Assembly: GCA_002502855.1 (NCBI GenBank)
Contig: DAQK01000029.1
Span: 104,999 to 168,998 of the forward strand
Length of the DNA stretch: 64,000 bases
Reading direction: 5' to 3'
Source: Methanobacterium sp. UBA279
Lineage (GTDB): Archaea; Methanobacteriota; Methanobacteria; Methanobacteriales; Methanobacteriaceae
Under the pieces are notes generated by a model. The model searched no databases. It worked only from the letters and a program-made list of their open reading frames with translations, and was not told the origin of the DNA. How positions within the stretch are numbered: the first letter of the stretch is position 1; every line of letters starts with the position of its first letter. The translations under genes were made by a program, and so were the position numbers. Positions 37,870-49,058 of this stretch are shown in pieces.

Positions 37870-38331
37870 ATGGTTACAAAAACGATCTTAAAGGGCACCT
37901 ACTGTCTCCTGATAAATCTGGAAAATGACTCTAAGATTAGGGTTGGGAAACTTGGTGAGCTGGACTTCAAAAAGGGGGGATACGTATACGTAGGTTCTGC
38001 CCTTAACAGCCTGGAGGGAAGAATTAAGAGACACCTTTCACATGATAAGAAATTACACTGGCACGTGGACTATCTCCTAACCCATAAAGACACGAAAATC
38101 ATGGATGTTATATACACAGTTAACGATTCCAAGATAGAATGTGAAGTGGCCCAGATAATTGCAGAAATGGGTGTTGGAGTAGATAATTTCGGCTGTTCTG
38201 ATTGTAAATGTTCATCACATTTATTTTACTTTGAAAAATTAGATGATTTAGAGAAATATTGCTTAGAAAGCTATGAAAAATTAGGTTTATCCCCGGAAAA
38301 ATACCTAGAGAAGAAACAAACCAAGACATGA
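37870..38331 (+). CDS. DUF123 / GIY-YIG-like nuclease-domain protein
   Basis: A 153-residue protein with the DUF123 layout: GTYCLLINL, KGGYVYVGSALNSLEGRIKRH (GIY-YIG-like, about residues 35-55), LHWHVDYLL and the CSDCKCSSHLFYF cysteine motif near residues 117-129. DUF123 is related to GIY-YIG nucleases and is often fused to endonuclease III, so a role in DNA repair is possible. It starts 2 nt after the preceding pseudogene. Confidence 0.82.
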   Translation: MVTKTILKGTYCLLINLENDSKIRVGKLGELDFKKGGYVYVGSALNSLEGRIKRHLSHDKKLHWHVDYLLTHKDTKIMDVIYTVNDSKIECEVAQIIAEMGVGVDNFGCSDCKCSSHLFYFEKLDDLEKYCLESYEKLGLSPEKYLEKKQTKT

Positions 38332-38702
38332 TATCCTACTTCAGGGATATAAGTCAAAGTAATCTATGGGTCATGATTACTAGAAAGAATATTATTCTTG
38401 GTAAAATTATTAAAACTCCCTAAAAACCTTAAAAAAGAATCGTTCCAGTATTTAGAGCAGGTTAACACGTAAATTTCATGATGAAAAATAAAACAACGGA
38501 TGAAATAGACGGACCCTAACATCATATTATGTTTAGATCTTGTGGATAATTATCCAAATCCGGATTAAATCAGGTTACACTAATCTTTAGTTTATCGTGA
38601 AAAAAAATATATAGAGATAAACTCATAATTAATTCAACCTTAATACCAAAAATTAAACATGTTCTTAATTTATTTATTTACTGATTATGAATTCAGAAAT
38701 TT
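38332..38702. other. Intergenic region, no clear gene
   Basis: A short inverted repeat ATATCC-N8-GGATAT (38331-38350) follows the DUF123 stop. A frame of about 25 codons from TTG near 38398 (LVKLLKLPKNLKKESFQYLE) has no ribosome site and may be a gene relic. AATATATAGAGA near 38607-38618 could be the TATA region for the antitoxin gene. Otherwise nothing is recognised. Confidence 0.4.
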
Positions 38703-38900
38703 ATGAGTGAAATAAGTATTAATGTACCTGTTTTTATGGAAATTTGGAATAATATGACTTTTTCTAATACTACAAATGTTGACCCTGAAATCTCTGAAAA
38801 CTACAAAAAAAGGCTAGCTATGATACGACAAGAAGTCAAAGAAGGAAAATATACTGATTATGAAAATACCGAAGAGCTAGCCAAAAAATATGGTTTATAA
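38703..38900 (+). CDS. Antitoxin-like small protein of a RelBE-type pair
   Basis: A 65-residue acidic protein whose C-terminal half (RQEVKEGKYTDYENTEELAKKYGL) has the spacing of RelB/ParD-type antitoxin tails. The N-terminal part is not typical. It ends 3 nt before a degraded RelE-type toxin frame, which supports the assignment. With the toxin broken, this may be an orphan antitoxin. Confidence 0.55.
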   Translation: MSEISINVPVFMEIWNNMTFSNTTNVDPEISENYKKRLAMIRQEVKEGKYTDYENTEELAKKYGL

Positions 38901-38903
38901 CAA

Positions 38904-39238
38904 ATGTGTTATAAACTCTGTATGTCTGATAGAGCAGAAATAAGATTTGCGCGTATTGGGCGTAACGATAAAGGATTTGTACGACGTATTATTGAAAAAA
39001 AATCGATCAAATACTTAAAAAACCTGATCATTATGATATTTAAAAGGGGAATTTAGCTGGTGCAAGAAAAGCGAAAGTTGATTATTACAGAATTATCTTT
39101 GATATTTATGAAGAATATAACAAAGTTGTAGTACTAGATGTAGGCAACCGGAATGAAATTTATTCCTTTTCCAATGTAGCAAAAATAGTTGAAACGTCTA
39201 TTTTAGAACGGGAAAAGATTGAAGAGGATGATAAATAA
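38904..39238 (+). pseudogene. RelE/ParE-type toxin, frameshifted
   Basis: Translating across frames gives a RelE-like protein. The first part is in frame from ATG 38904 or 38922 (SDRAEIRFARIGRNDKGFVR). A frame change is needed at the run of eight A residues (about 38991-38999). A stop or second shift follows near 39048, and the C-terminal part is intact (KVDYYRIIFDIYEEYNKVVV, then LDVGNRNEIYSF). The YRI and VGNRNEIY motifs are typical of the family, which cleaves ribosome-bound mRNA or targets gyrase. The gene cannot make a full toxin as read. Confidence 0.65.
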
Positions 39239-39313
39239 TTTTATTCTTCATTAATTGTGAAATACATAGATAACATCCTCAAATGAGACCATTTCATCTA
39301 AACATTATAAATT

Positions 39314-40156
39314 TTAAATGCTTTGAAATCCCCTGAAAAACTCATCGAATTCATCCACATCCATAGGCTCGGGGACGTCAAAGTCCTTATTTTCAAAAAT
39401 AGTTTGTGCTAGTTCCCGATAGAGTTCTGCCTGTTTTGAATCTGGAAATTTCTCCACCACGGTTTTGGCTTCTATTTCACTTTGCTGCACCAGTTCACTG
39501 CGGGGGATGACCCCTATCACCTTACTCCCGATTCTCTCGGCGAATGCGTTTACGATTTCCAGTTCATTTTCTATACCGCGACGGTTGCAGATTATACCAC
39601 CGAAATTGCTTTTAAGCTTTTTTATACCTTTACAGATGTTGTTAGCTGCATAAAGGGACATGTATTCCCCTGATGTTACTATGTAAACTTCATCGGCAAA
39701 GTCTTCCCTGAGAGGGACTGCGAATCCGCCACAGACCACGTCGCCCAGCACGTCGTAGATGATCACGTCGTCCTGGGAGAAGGTTTCCAGTTTTCCCAGG
39801 AGTTTCATGGCCACTATAACTCCCCGGCCAGCACAGCCGACACCTGGTTCCGGGCCGCCGCTTTCCACACATTTTACATCTTTATATCCCTTGAAAAGGA
39901 TTTCTTCTTTGGATGCGTCTTTTTTCTCTCGAACCACGTCCAGGATGGTGGGAATTCTACGGCCCACCAGAGTGCGGGTGGTGTCTGCCTTTGGGTCGCA
40001 GCCTATAACCAGCACGTCACAGTCTTCTGCGTAGGCTGCGGCTATGTTGGAGACTATGGTGGATTTACCAATACCTCCCTTGCCGTAGATGGCGATGCGC
40101 TTGGTTTTACCCTTGGTTTCATCCATTTGCTTGATATCGCCCTTAATTTTACTCAT
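39314..40156 (-). CDS. cfbC: NifH-like reductase, probably CfbC (coenzyme F430 biosynthesis)
   Basis: A 280-residue NifH-fold ATPase. It has the P-loop GKGGIGKS (residues 25-32) and the two cysteines that bridge a [4Fe-4S] cluster across the dimer (Cys108 in GVGCAGRG, Cys142 in GDVVCGGFAVP). No nitrogenase structural genes are nearby. CfbC with CfbD reduces Ni-sirohydrochlorin a,c-diamide on the way to F430, the cofactor of methyl-CoM reductase. The sequence fits CfbC better than NifH, but other methanogen NifH homologues exist. The start could also be the ATG at residue 11. Confidence 0.78.
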   Translation of the reverse strand: MSKIKGDIKQMDETKGKTKRIAIYGKGGIGKSTIVSNIAAAYAEDCDVLVIGCDPKADTTRTLVGRRIPTILDVVREKKDASKEEILFKGYKDVKCVESGGPEPGVGCAGRGVIVAMKLLGKLETFSQDDVIIYDVLGDVVCGGFAVPLREDFADEVYIVTSGEYMSLYAANNICKGIKKLKSNFGGIICNRRGIENELEIVNAFAERIGSKVIGVIPRSELVQQSEIEAKTVVEKFPDSKQAELYRELAQTIFENKDFDVPEPMDVDEFDEFFRGFQSI

Positions 40157-40198
40157 CTGATCAGTTTACCTTGATTTCATTCATCTGATTACTTTCAC

Positions 40199-40678
40199 TC
40201 ATTCCATTCTCACCATGGCGCTTATAAGGTCGCCCCGGGTGATTATACCTATGAGTTTGCCGTCGTCATCGACTACGGGGAGTCTGTTCACGCTGTGGGT
40301 GTCCATAAACTGGGCTGCGTCGGATATATCGTCTTCTTCCTTGACAGTGTACACCCTTTTGGTCATTATCTCCCCGATATGTACGGATGCTGCCCGTTTC
40401 ATGTCCTCGGCAATTTCATCCAGTTCATGCTTCATGCGTATGGGGAGTTCGATCACGTCAAGTGGTGATGGTAATATAAGGTTTAAGCGGGGTGAGTGAA
40501 CCTCGAGGAGCCTCATGATGTCCCCTTCACTTACTATGCCTATCACTTTTAGATCTTCATCAACTATGGGAGCTCCGCTGATCTTGTTATCCCTTAATTT
40601 CTGTGATACATCACTTATTTTATCTTCTGCATGAAATTTAATCACATTTCTCTCCATTGCATCTTTGACTTTTATCAT
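40199..40678 (-). CDS. Two-CBS-domain protein
   Basis: A 159-residue protein made of two CBS domains (about residues 1-60 and 95-155) joined by a linker rich in hydrophobic residues. The motifs SGAPIVDEDLKVIGIVSEGD and NRLPVVDDDGKLIGIITRGD are typical. It probably senses an adenosyl ligand. It lies 42 nt upstream of the cfbC-like gene, same strand. Confidence 0.88.
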   Translation of the reverse strand: MIKVKDAMERNVIKFHAEDKISDVSQKLRDNKISGAPIVDEDLKVIGIVSEGDIMRLLEVHSPRLNLILPSPLDVIELPIRMKHELDEIAEDMKRAASVHIGEIMTKRVYTVKEEDDISDAAQFMDTHSVNRLPVVDDDGKLIGIITRGDLISAMVRME

Positions 40679-40690
40679 TTTACCACCTAT

Positions 40691-41077
40691 TTAAACATAA
40701 TTTTTTATCAGGGCGCCGATAACACCACCAAGAAGGCCGAGGATTCCGAAAATGGCTATACCTAATATAGCATTCAGCGCACCTATGGTCAATCCTGCTC
40801 CTAAGCCTACATTTGATGCCAATCCTGCGGCACCTGTTCTCAATATTATTATTACACCTAAAATTATTCCTGCTATGAATCCTGAGGCTAGCCCGTGGAC
40901 CGATCCATTTTTATAATCAACGTTCACTTTGTAACCCACGATTATTGCTGCAATTAAAACACCCAAATAACTGATAAAACCAGAATTTGTTACAAAAAGA
41001 ATTACCAATACTAGAACGATAGCTATAACTGCTCCAATACCGGCCCATTTCCAATCAATCGTAATATTTTCCAACAT
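40691..41077 (-). CDS. DUF5518-like small membrane protein
   Basis: A 128-residue, glycine- and alanine-rich protein with four hydrophobic segments. It has WKWAGIGAV near the N-terminus, a VHGLASGFIAG motif and a C-terminal GLLGGVIGALI glycine-zipper-like stretch. It resembles the DUF5518-type proteins encoded at 56195 (broken) and 56755. Function unknown. Confidence 0.72.
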   Translation of the reverse strand: MLENITIDWKWAGIGAVIAIVLVLVILFVTNSGFISYLGVLIAAIIVGYKVNVDYKNGSVHGLASGFIAGIILGVIIILRTGAAGLASNVGLGAGLTIGALNAILGIAIFGILGLLGGVIGALIKNYV

Positions 41078-41202
41078 AAATTTTCATCTCCTGTGATATT
41101 GTAAATTTTATTCTTTTTAATTAAAGAACCTTTTCTGTAAAACATGGGTTTTCAAAGTAACGCTCAATTTTTTAAACTCTACTTTTAATCTTCCTTTAAA
41201 AT

Positions 41203-42405
41203 TTACTCCCTTTTAATTCTCTTATAAACAACATCATTCGGCCTGACCTTACCTTCAACTAATATGGCCACGTTTTGATCCCGGGTGACCTTATCTACAT
41301 TTTTACCCTGGATCTGCATGGATTCAACCCTCTGGATTAGGCTGCCGGTTGTTTTACCCTCGATTATGATCTCATCTCCCACCTGAAGATCATTCCAAAG
41401 TCTTACCTCTGCTGCAGAGATGTTACTGTAATAGTTTACTACTTCACCAATGTCCTTTTTTATATGGGTTGATTCATTGGATCTGCTGGTTTCATATGGT
41501 GTCCTGTAGTAGAAGCCGGTGTCAAATCCCCGGTTGAATACTTTCTGTAGTTCTTCCAGCCACTGTGGGTTGAATTTCCATTCACCCTTTTCGTATAAGT
41601 CTATTGCCTCTCTGTACGTTCTGGTCACCGTCCCCACGTAATCGGCTGGTCTGGCTCTTCCCTCGATTTTAAAGGCGTCGATGCCAGCCTCCATGAGTTC
41701 TGGTATGTGTTCAACCATACACAGGTCTTTAGGGCTTAACAGGTTGGTGATGTTATTTTCCTGGGTGATTATCAGTTCTTTATTAACATTTGCATCTTGT
41801 TGATCCTCACCCACCAGTTTCCAGTTTTCCCGGCAGGGCTGTATACATTCTCCACTGTTGGCGCTTTTACCATAGAGATGGGAACTTAAAAAGCACCTCC
41901 CGGATAGGGCCATGCACATGGCCCCGTGGATGAAGACTTCAATCTCCACCGGACTTCCCGCCTTTATCTTCCTTATCTCATCCAGGGAAAGCTCACGGGA
42001 GAGGATTACCCGGTTTACACCCAACTCTTCCAGGAGTTTTACTGATTCCAGATTGGATATGTTGGCCTGGACACTCATATGCACCTTTAAATCATTCTCC
42101 CGGGCCAGCTTAAGAACCCCCAGATCAGAGGCTATGATGGCATCTGCCCCGGCTGATTTTATCTCCGGCAGGATTTTCTTCAGGGATTCCAGGTCATGGT
42201 CCTTCATGATGGTATTGGTGGATACATACACCTTCACACTATTCTTATGACACGTTTCTACCGCTTCCTCTAGATCTTCCAAAAGAAACTGGTTGGTATG
42301 CGCCCTTAAATTGTATCCGGGAATACCCAGATAAACTGAGTCTGCACCGTTACCGATGGCGGCATTCAGGGATGCAAAATCCCGGGCAGGGGATAATAAT
42401 TCCAC
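41203..42405 (-). CDS. U32 family peptidase-like protein
   Basis: A 400-residue protein of the U32 group. It begins [20 protein letters not shown] and has the family core with [24 protein letters not shown] residues (about residues 155-175) and CIQPCRENW. Bacterial relatives act in tRNA or 23S rRNA hydroxylation and ubiquinone synthesis, so the peptidase label may be misleading. The GTG at 42405 follows AGGTGAT; a GTG at 42417 lies inside that site. Confidence 0.87.
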   Translation of the reverse strand: MELLSPARDFASLNAAIGNGADSVYLGIPGYNLRAHTNQFLLEDLEEAVETCHKNSVKVYVSTNTIMKDHDLESLKKILPEIKSAGADAIIASDLGVLKLARENDLKVHMSVQANISNLESVKLLEELGVNRVILSRELSLDEIRKIKAGSPVEIEVFIHGAMCMALSGRCFLSSHLYGKSANSGECIQPCRENWKLVGEDQQDANVNKELIITQENNITNLLSPKDLCMVEHIPELMEAGIDAFKIEGRARPADYVGTVTRTYREAIDLYEKGEWKFNPQWLEELQKVFNRGFDTGFYYRTPYETSRSNESTHIKKDIGEVVNYYSNISAAEVRLWNDLQVGDEIIIEGKTTGSLIQRVESMQIQGKNVDKVTRDQNVAILVEGKVRPNDVVYKRIKRE

Positions 42406-42514
42406 TATTTTAATCACCTATTATTACGTAAATCCATCATGTCTTGAGAGACTTAATAAAAAAAATTTACATCATCTGATAAAAAAGATATAACCAATAA
42501 AAGGAGTAATTACC

Positions 42515-43912
42515 CTAGCAGGAGTGGTCTGCTTCGTATTCTTCGATATTTTCCGGTGATTCGGTGGGATATTCACCGGTTAAGCAGCCCGTGCATAACT
42601 GTTCCTTTTCTATTCCTATACATTTAATCAGGGACTCTATACTTAAATACCCCAAAGAATCAACGCCAAGTACGCGTTCTATCTCTTTAACATCCTTATC
42701 TGAGGCTATCAATTCCTTTTTGGTGGCCATGGCTATACCATAGTAACAGGGGGATATTATCGGTGGACAACCCACCCTCAGGTGTATTTCCTTGGCTCCG
42801 GCTTTCCTTAAAACATCCACCAGGGCCTTAGAAGTGGTGCCTCTCACTACGCTGTCATCTACCAGTATGATCCTTTTACCTTCCAGTTCTGATCTTATAG
42901 GGTTCATTTTAAGCTTTACCGAGGTCTCCCGATCTTCCTGAGTGGGCATGATGAAAGTTCGACCGACATATCGGTTCTTTATAAGCCCCTCTCCATAGGG
43001 TAAGCCGGATTCCCTTGAATATCCTATTGCAGCGGTGATGGCTGAGTCGGGTACAGGCATGACCATATCTGCCTCCATATCATGCTCCCGGTACAGGTAC
43101 TTTCCAATGTTCAGTCTCACATCGTAGACATTTCTTCCGTCCAGTATACTATCTGGACGTGCGAAATAGACATATTCAAACATGCAATGGGATCTGGATG
43201 TGTTTCCCTTCCCAGGCATGCTGTAACTCTTTAATTCATCGTTGATAAATAATATTTCCCCGGGTTCCACGTCCCGGATTTTTTCTGCACCGATCACATC
43301 GAAGGCCACCGATTCTGATGCGGCTATAGTAGTGTCGTCTGTTTTACCCAGTGCAAGGGGTTTTATCCCCATGGGATCTCTTACCACGATTAAATCATCA
43401 TTTATGAGTATGGCCAGTGAATAGGAGCCTTTAAGTTTCTCTGAAATATTCTGGATGGCCCTAACTATGTCACCAGTTTCGGAGTATTCCTTGATGAGCA
43501 GGTGACATATCACCTCAGAATCAGTAGTTGAATAGAATATCCGGCCTTCACTCTCCAGTTCCTTTCTAAGTTGCATGGAATTTAGGATATCCCCATTATG
43601 GGCAATGGCAATATGTCCAGATTCGTATTCACTTATAAATGGCTGGGAATTTTCAATTAAAGACTTACCTGTGGTTGAATACCTCACATGGCCGATGCCT
43701 TTATTTCCCTTAAGCCCTTCAAAGTTACCATCGTTAAAGACATCACAAACCAGGCCCATGCCCTTGTAAGTGGATATATTCTTACCATCGTACGTTGAAA
43801 TACCTGCCGATTCCTGGCCTCTATGCTGTAGAGCATATAAGCCATAATATATTTGTCCGGAAACTTCTCCATTTTCCGAATAAGCACCTACAATACCACA
43901 TTTATCCTGCAA
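42515..43912 (-). CDS. purF: Amidophosphoribosyltransferase
   Basis: A 465-residue enzyme that makes 5-phosphoribosylamine from PRPP and glutamine, the first step of purine synthesis. The nucleophile would be Cys5 (MQDKCGIVG) after removal of a short leader. The PRPP-binding loop is [13 protein letters not shown]. Cysteines at 243 (SHCMFEY), in the [10 protein letters not shown] motif, and at 440 and 443 (LCTGC) match the ligands of the structural [4Fe-4S] cluster of Bacillus-type PurF. Confidence 0.94.
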   Translation of the reverse strand: MQDKCGIVGAYSENGEVSGQIYYGLYALQHRGQESAGISTYDGKNISTYKGMGLVCDVFNDGNFEGLKGNKGIGHVRYSTTGKSLIENSQPFISEYESGHIAIAHNGDILNSMQLRKELESEGRIFYSTTDSEVICHLLIKEYSETGDIVRAIQNISEKLKGSYSLAILINDDLIVVRDPMGIKPLALGKTDDTTIAASESVAFDVIGAEKIRDVEPGEILFINDELKSYSMPGKGNTSRSHCMFEYVYFARPDSILDGRNVYDVRLNIGKYLYREHDMEADMVMPVPDSAITAAIGYSRESGLPYGEGLIKNRYVGRTFIMPTQEDRETSVKLKMNPIRSELEGKRIILVDDSVVRGTTSKALVDVLRKAGAKEIHLRVGCPPIISPCYYGIAMATKKELIASDKDVKEIERVLGVDSLGYLSIESLIKCIGIEKEQLCTGCLTGEYPTESPENIEEYEADHSC

Positions 43913-44108
43913 TTACGATTCTCCCCTATCAATATATCCATAGAGTTTAAAAATAGGAATTATAATGTTAAATGGAATTTCTATGGTAGACATATCGATC
44001 TTAAAATGTTTTTATTAAAATATTTTTCAAATTATTAGATTTCAAATATTTAGAAGCTTATAATTTAAGATTCCTTAAAGTACATTTAAGATTATTTAAT
44101 CAAATTAT

Positions 44109-45002
44109 TCATTCTTTAAGTAAGCTGGAACTGATACCATTATTATTATCTATTTCTTCCTTTAAGACTTCAATTTTAGAATCATAGAAAATAAGCACCG
44201 TTCTGATAATTTTTAACCAATCTGCCGCATCTTTTCTCGTGGGTGCCGCTATAAATCCCTGACCAGTGATTATATTTTCTGGCTTAAATTCATTGGTTAT
44301 AAAATAAACATGTTCTTCTTCATCTAAATCTTCATTAAAAGTATCCTTCCATAAATCTGTAAGAGAAAAAGTTTCAAATAAGTTTCTATTCTTTAAAAGT
44401 CCGTATTCATTTTTGATATCTGTGTAACTCTGTTTTATTCTCTTTATTTCATCGTTGAGTTCTGTAACTTTCTTATTTATGATCTCTTTTTCATCAGAAA
44501 GTCGCTGATTCTCTGAAAACAGTTTCTCATTTAGGGTGGAAATTTTCTCAAGCTCCAGGAGAAGATCCTTAATTTCCTCATTCTGCTCAGTTAACTCTTC
44601 TTCCATTTCCTGGAATTTCTTTATGTTGGCTATGGAAATAAGGCCAGAACGGATTATGGCGTTTTTTATTTCAGCCCTAATTATGGCCGGGTCCAGGTAT
44701 TCCACGTCATGGCCGAAGGGAAGTTTCACGCGTTCGATATGGCCCACTTCATCCTTTAAAATTTTGGTGAACTTTTCAGCGAGTTCTCGGCCAGGAGCAT
44801 CCACGTCAGTGACGATTAAAAGAATATCCGCGCCACTGGTGACTTTTTTAGCTATTTCAGTATTGGTGGTTGGTATAATGGAGGATATGGTGATGTGGTA
44901 CTCAGCACCCAGGGCGATGTTCTGCATGGCCCGGGAGATATTCTCCACATCAGACGCCCCTTCAACGATAATCCGCACATCGATGGGGCCCTTAACTTCC
45001 AT
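44109..45002 (-). CDS. TOPRIM-domain protein with coiled coil
   Basis: A 297-residue archaeal protein. The N-terminal TOPRIM-like domain has [15 protein letters not shown] and the acidic [14 protein letters not shown] (about residues 82-95). A coiled coil follows (about residues 135-205, Glu/Lys/Leu heptads), then a C-terminal domain. Its genome neighbours L37e and LSm suggest an RNA or translation-linked role. The ATG at 45002 follows GGTGAG by 7 nt; the GTG at 45014 is part of that site. Confidence 0.8.
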   Translation of the reverse strand: MEVKGPIDVRIIVEGASDVENISRAMQNIALGAEYHITISSIIPTTNTEIAKKVTSGADILLIVTDVDAPGRELAEKFTKILKDEVGHIERVKLPFGHDVEYLDPAIIRAEIKNAIIRSGLISIANIKKFQEMEEELTEQNEEIKDLLLELEKISTLNEKLFSENQRLSDEKEIINKKVTELNDEIKRIKQSYTDIKNEYGLLKNRNLFETFSLTDLWKDTFNEDLDEEEHVYFITNEFKPENIITGQGFIAAPTRKDAADWLKIIRTVLIFYDSKIEVLKEEIDNNNGISSSLLKE

Positions 45003-45022
45003 TATCAATCTCACCTATAATC

Positions 45023-45208
<186 letters not shown>

Positions 45209-45258
45209 TGATATCCTCCTTATGTAAAAATTGAATTCTTCTATTCTTAATTTAAAAT

Positions 45259-45729
<471 letters not shown>

Positions 45730-45789
45730 TCAATCCCTTTTAATTTATACTATTGATTGTGATATATAATGTTATTTGTCAATTGAATT

Positions 45790-47180
45790 GACTCTGTCAA
45801 AAACTTTGGGTTTGAGTGTTGAAAACGTTTTTCTGGTTTAGGATTTCTTTTCTGATGTTTATTCATGACATTACGCCTTTTTTAATCTTCATTATCTTTT
45901 TAATACTTCTAGGGTTGGTTTTTTTTGGAATTTGTTTTTTCTAATTATATTTGAGGTTCGTTCGATATTTTGCATCTAACAGGTACGAAGAGTATGTTTG
46001 GAAGTAAGACGTTAATGAATCTACGATAATTGATTAAATAACCTCTGAATAATCTTATTATTTGATTTAATATTTCATTCATCCTGTTTCTAGCCTTTTT
46101 AATGATTTACTGTCGAATAAACTGGATAACTCTAATTTTTCACGTTGTATCTTCTCGATCTCCTTGTCAGATACCTTATTAGCTTTGATATAGGCTTTAA
46201 TTTTCTTGTTTATATTTCTAAACACGTGAAATAAGCACCATTTGGTGTTTAAACCCTAATCATTCGATTATGGGCTTGTATTTCTCATCTAAATCAGTTG
46301 TTATTGCTATTTTTTCTTTATTTCCTGGTGGATTCCGTTAAAAAACTTCTTTTATGTTCTTGGAATTCTCTTCATGAGTATATTTTTATCAGCAACGATA
46401 AGATTCTGTTTTTACTGTCGAATAACGTGAACCGGTAATTCCAAACAGAGTTTAATTTTAATCCACTCCCATGTCAAAGATGTAATATCCACTATAACGA
46501 TTCTTTCTTTTTTTGGGGATTTTCATATCCGAGTATCCAGTTTTTCATATTGTTTTGTCTGGAAAATACTGATTCCTGTGTCTTTTCTAACTTTATAAGG
46601 CAATTTTACGGATGGATCCGAAGAATAAACCAGCTAATTCCATGCACTTTTCTTTAAATTCATTTGTAAAGTTACTATTATCATCAACAACTTCTGAAAT
46701 ATCTGTTTTAAACTTCTTACCACACTTTTTACATTTATACCTTTGAATTTTCAGTGTTAACAACCCCCTTCATGATAAAAATAAAGCTTCCGTTCTTTAA
46801 ATCCATCTTTAATCACAAATTTACTGAAACACCTCCGTACAACAAGGAATCAACATCCCAATATGAAAAACATCCCCCTTTTTATACCATGTATTTAACG
46901 ATTTGAAAACTTTATTATCTATTTTAACCTATTTTAAATGATTTTCCTCATATTTCGATAAAAACCTTCACAAAAAAATAGGAAAGTATATAACCCTGAA
47001 TCAAACAAATTACCAACTGGAGCAACTATTTTTGTTATTATCATACAAAATACTTTGCTCCACTTATTATAAAAGCTTTTAGGTTTCTATTTCACAAAAA
47101 TAATCAGTTTAAACACGAATAAAAAATATTATTTTATAAAGAAACACAAATTCAAAAACACCCAAGTTTTTGATAGTCTC
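45790..47180 (-). mobile_element. Degenerate insertion sequence with terminal inverted repeats
   Basis: The ends GACTCTGTCAAAAACTTTGGG (45790-45810) and, on the other strand, GAGACTATCAAAAACTTGGG (47180-47161) form imperfect inverted repeats of about 20 bp. The element is about 1.39 kb and contains a decayed transposase on the minus strand. No clear target duplication is seen; only A+T-rich sequence flanks both ends. It sits in the 1.7-kb gap between the LSm gene and thyA. Confidence 0.75.
45940..46800 (-). pseudogene. Transposase remnant (DDE type, family not fixed)
   Basis: Minus-strand translation in several frames gives pieces of one protein. They are a zinc-finger-like YKCKKCGKKFKTD, FKEKCMELAGLFFGSIRKIA, an IVADK segment, KIAITTDLDEKYKPII with LGFKHQ and a damaged C-F-H region, and a helical C-terminus RNRMNEILNQI. 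Many stops and frameshifts separate them. The TDLDEKY...H pattern suggests a DDE transposase of the IS6 or IS256/MULE kind. It cannot be functional. Confidence 0.7.
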
Positions 47181-47249
47181 TTAATTTTTAAGGATAAAAA
47201 ATAAAAAATCAAACCCTGCTTTACATTAAAATTGGCTTAAAATAGAAAA

Positions 47250-47912
47250 TTAAAACCTGTTTGCCTCATCGAAGTTAACTTCATAGATGTGGGCGCTGAT
47301 GGAGTGTATGGTAAGGGTTCCCACCTGCACGCCCAGTTCTCCTGCAGCATACTGGGCTAAATTAGCAAGGCCAACGGCGTTGGGGAACCAGGCCCCGTAG
47401 ATGTCATGTGAACGCCAGAGACCGGTGACGTTGAGTTTTCCATCACGGATCTTCAGGTCGACCAGCATCATACAAGGTACCTCATCATTCTCTGTATCCA
47501 TCACCGGATCCCAGGTTACTGAAATTGCCCGGCGGGATTCTTCACAGTTTCTAAGCCTGTTTATAGCTTCCTGTATCTGGTCAACTCCCTGGAAATGTTC
47601 TCGGAGTCTATCACCATAAGTGTAGACAAATCCCTGCCTATCTTTACTCAAAAACTGCTGGGAATAAATTTCCAGTTTCTCCCCACTCCAGAAGTATCCC
47701 TTTGGTATCCTGATATTCTTTAGCCTCGCTATATTACTCAGATAATAGTCCGCATTTTTACCCAGCGGTTTTTTAACATGGACCAATATATTCAGGAGTT
47801 CCTTGGTTAAAGAACCCCTTTCATCCTTTATCTCCTTTCCTTCCTTCATTATCTTTCTAACCAGTTCTTCCCATCCGTCTGCTATTTCATCTGCTTCAAT
47901 TAAGAGAGCCAT
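47250..47912 (-). CDS. thyA: Thymidylate synthase, archaeal type
   Basis: A 220-residue enzyme of the short archaeal ThyA type, which methylates dUMP to dTMP, probably with methylene-H4MPT in methanogens. The catalytic cysteine is Cys147 (VPCMMLVDLKI), and the nucleotide-binding GLWRSHDIYGAWFPN region follows. Its start overlaps the metE 3' end by 13 nt, so both one-carbon enzymes are co-expressed. Confidence 0.9.
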   Translation of the reverse strand: MALLIEADEIADGWEELVRKIMKEGKEIKDERGSLTKELLNILVHVKKPLGKNADYYLSNIARLKNIRIPKGYFWSGEKLEIYSQQFLSKDRQGFVYTYGDRLREHFQGVDQIQEAINRLRNCEESRRAISVTWDPVMDTENDEVPCMMLVDLKIRDGKLNVTGLWRSHDIYGAWFPNAVGLANLAQYAAGELGVQVGTLTIHSISAHIYEVNFDEANRF

Positions 47913-48877
47913 TTCACCGTCTCCACCATAACTTTTAGTTTCAAGTAAGCCGCATCCCGCGAGCGTAGACGCATTCCACAGTCTGGGTCAGCTATTATAT
48001 TCTCTTTTCCAAGGTTTTCTATACCCTTCTTTATTACTTCTGCAACCTGCTCTTTGCTTTCGATTTCATCGGTTTTGTTGTTCACGCAGCCCAGTCCCAG
48101 CTTTTTACCCCTTAAACTGGTATCCTCGAGTATTTGCAGGTTTTTTGGCTGGCCTGCGAATTCACCATCAAGGATATCAACTTTAAACCTTAAAAGTTCA
48201 TCCCAAATATCAACCAACTCCCCACAAACATGCATAGTCACTGGGATCGATAAATTTTGGGTTATAATATCCACCGCCTTTCGGGCCGTCTTTAAATCTG
48301 CAATGCCAGTGGAGAGATACGGTTCATCTATCTGGATGGTGGCTGCCCCGGCATCCTGAAGAAATCCTGCTTCCTTCTTCAGGGCCCAGGCGAGATCAAC
48401 AACTATCTCTTCCCTCTTATCTTTACTGTAGAACCTTTCAGTAAGGCTGGAAAGTGCTAAGGTGGTTGGTCCGGTTATAATCCCTTTGATCCCTTTAAAA
48501 CCTTCATTAAAATCCTTACCATGGAATAGATCTAAATTCTTTCCAAAATCAGGGTTGATCTTCTTGGCAGTGTTCAGGGCTGATTTAATATCCGATGCTC
48601 CAATGGAATAGGGTGCTGGATTAATCTTTCCCTCAATAACCGGTTTATTATCATCCACAGACATTCCGGGAATGTGACTGGCGAATATCTGCAGCATGCC
48701 CTCCCTCACCTGTCCATCGGATATGAGGTCTACCCCGGCATTTACCTGATCGGTGACTGCCGCATCCAGAGCATGCTGGTATGGATCGTAAATTCCTAAT
48801 GTCGACTTGATTTTCTCGTTAAAGGATTCTGGTTTCCCCATAACTACAGGATAACTTCCTACTACAGTGGTCAGCAT
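47900..48877 (-). CDS. metE: Methionine synthase, archaeal core MetE type
   Basis: A 325-residue protein equal to the C-terminal catalytic half of bacterial MetE. It begins TTVVGSYP. Zinc ligands are visible in TMHVCGELVD (His, Cys) and ADPDCGMR (Cys300). In methanogens such enzymes transfer a methyl group from a corrinoid donor to homocysteine. It overlaps thyA. Confidence 0.9.
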   Translation of the reverse strand: MLTTVVGSYPVVMGKPESFNEKIKSTLGIYDPYQHALDAAVTDQVNAGVDLISDGQVREGMLQIFASHIPGMSVDDNKPVIEGKINPAPYSIGASDIKSALNTAKKINPDFGKNLDLFHGKDFNEGFKGIKGIITGPTTLALSSLTERFYSKDKREEIVVDLAWALKKEAGFLQDAGAATIQIDEPYLSTGIADLKTARKAVDIITQNLSIPVTMHVCGELVDIWDELLRFKVDILDGEFAGQPKNLQILEDTSLRGKKLGLGCVNNKTDEIESKEQVAEVIKKGIENLGKENIIADPDCGMRLRSRDAAYLKLKVMVETVKWLS

Positions 48878-49058
48878 TTTTATTACCGGATTTAAATTGG
48901 TTTTTTTAAATTCAGAAATTTGATTTAAATTTCCAGTTTTAAATAAGTTAGGATTTTAGAATAAATAATTTTTATGATTATAAGATAGGGAATTGAATTT
49001 TGAAAATTAGAATTAATTTTTATAAAAGAGAGTGACTTTTATAAAAGAGAGTTTGATT

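Noticed and set aside
39314..40156. NifH homologue read as evidence for nitrogen fixation
   Set aside because: No nifD, nifK or nifI genes are nearby, and the sequence fits the CfbC-type reductase of F430 synthesis better.
41203..42405. U32 protein as a secreted collagenase
   Set aside because: No signal peptide is present, and characterised relatives mostly act in RNA or quinone hydroxylation.
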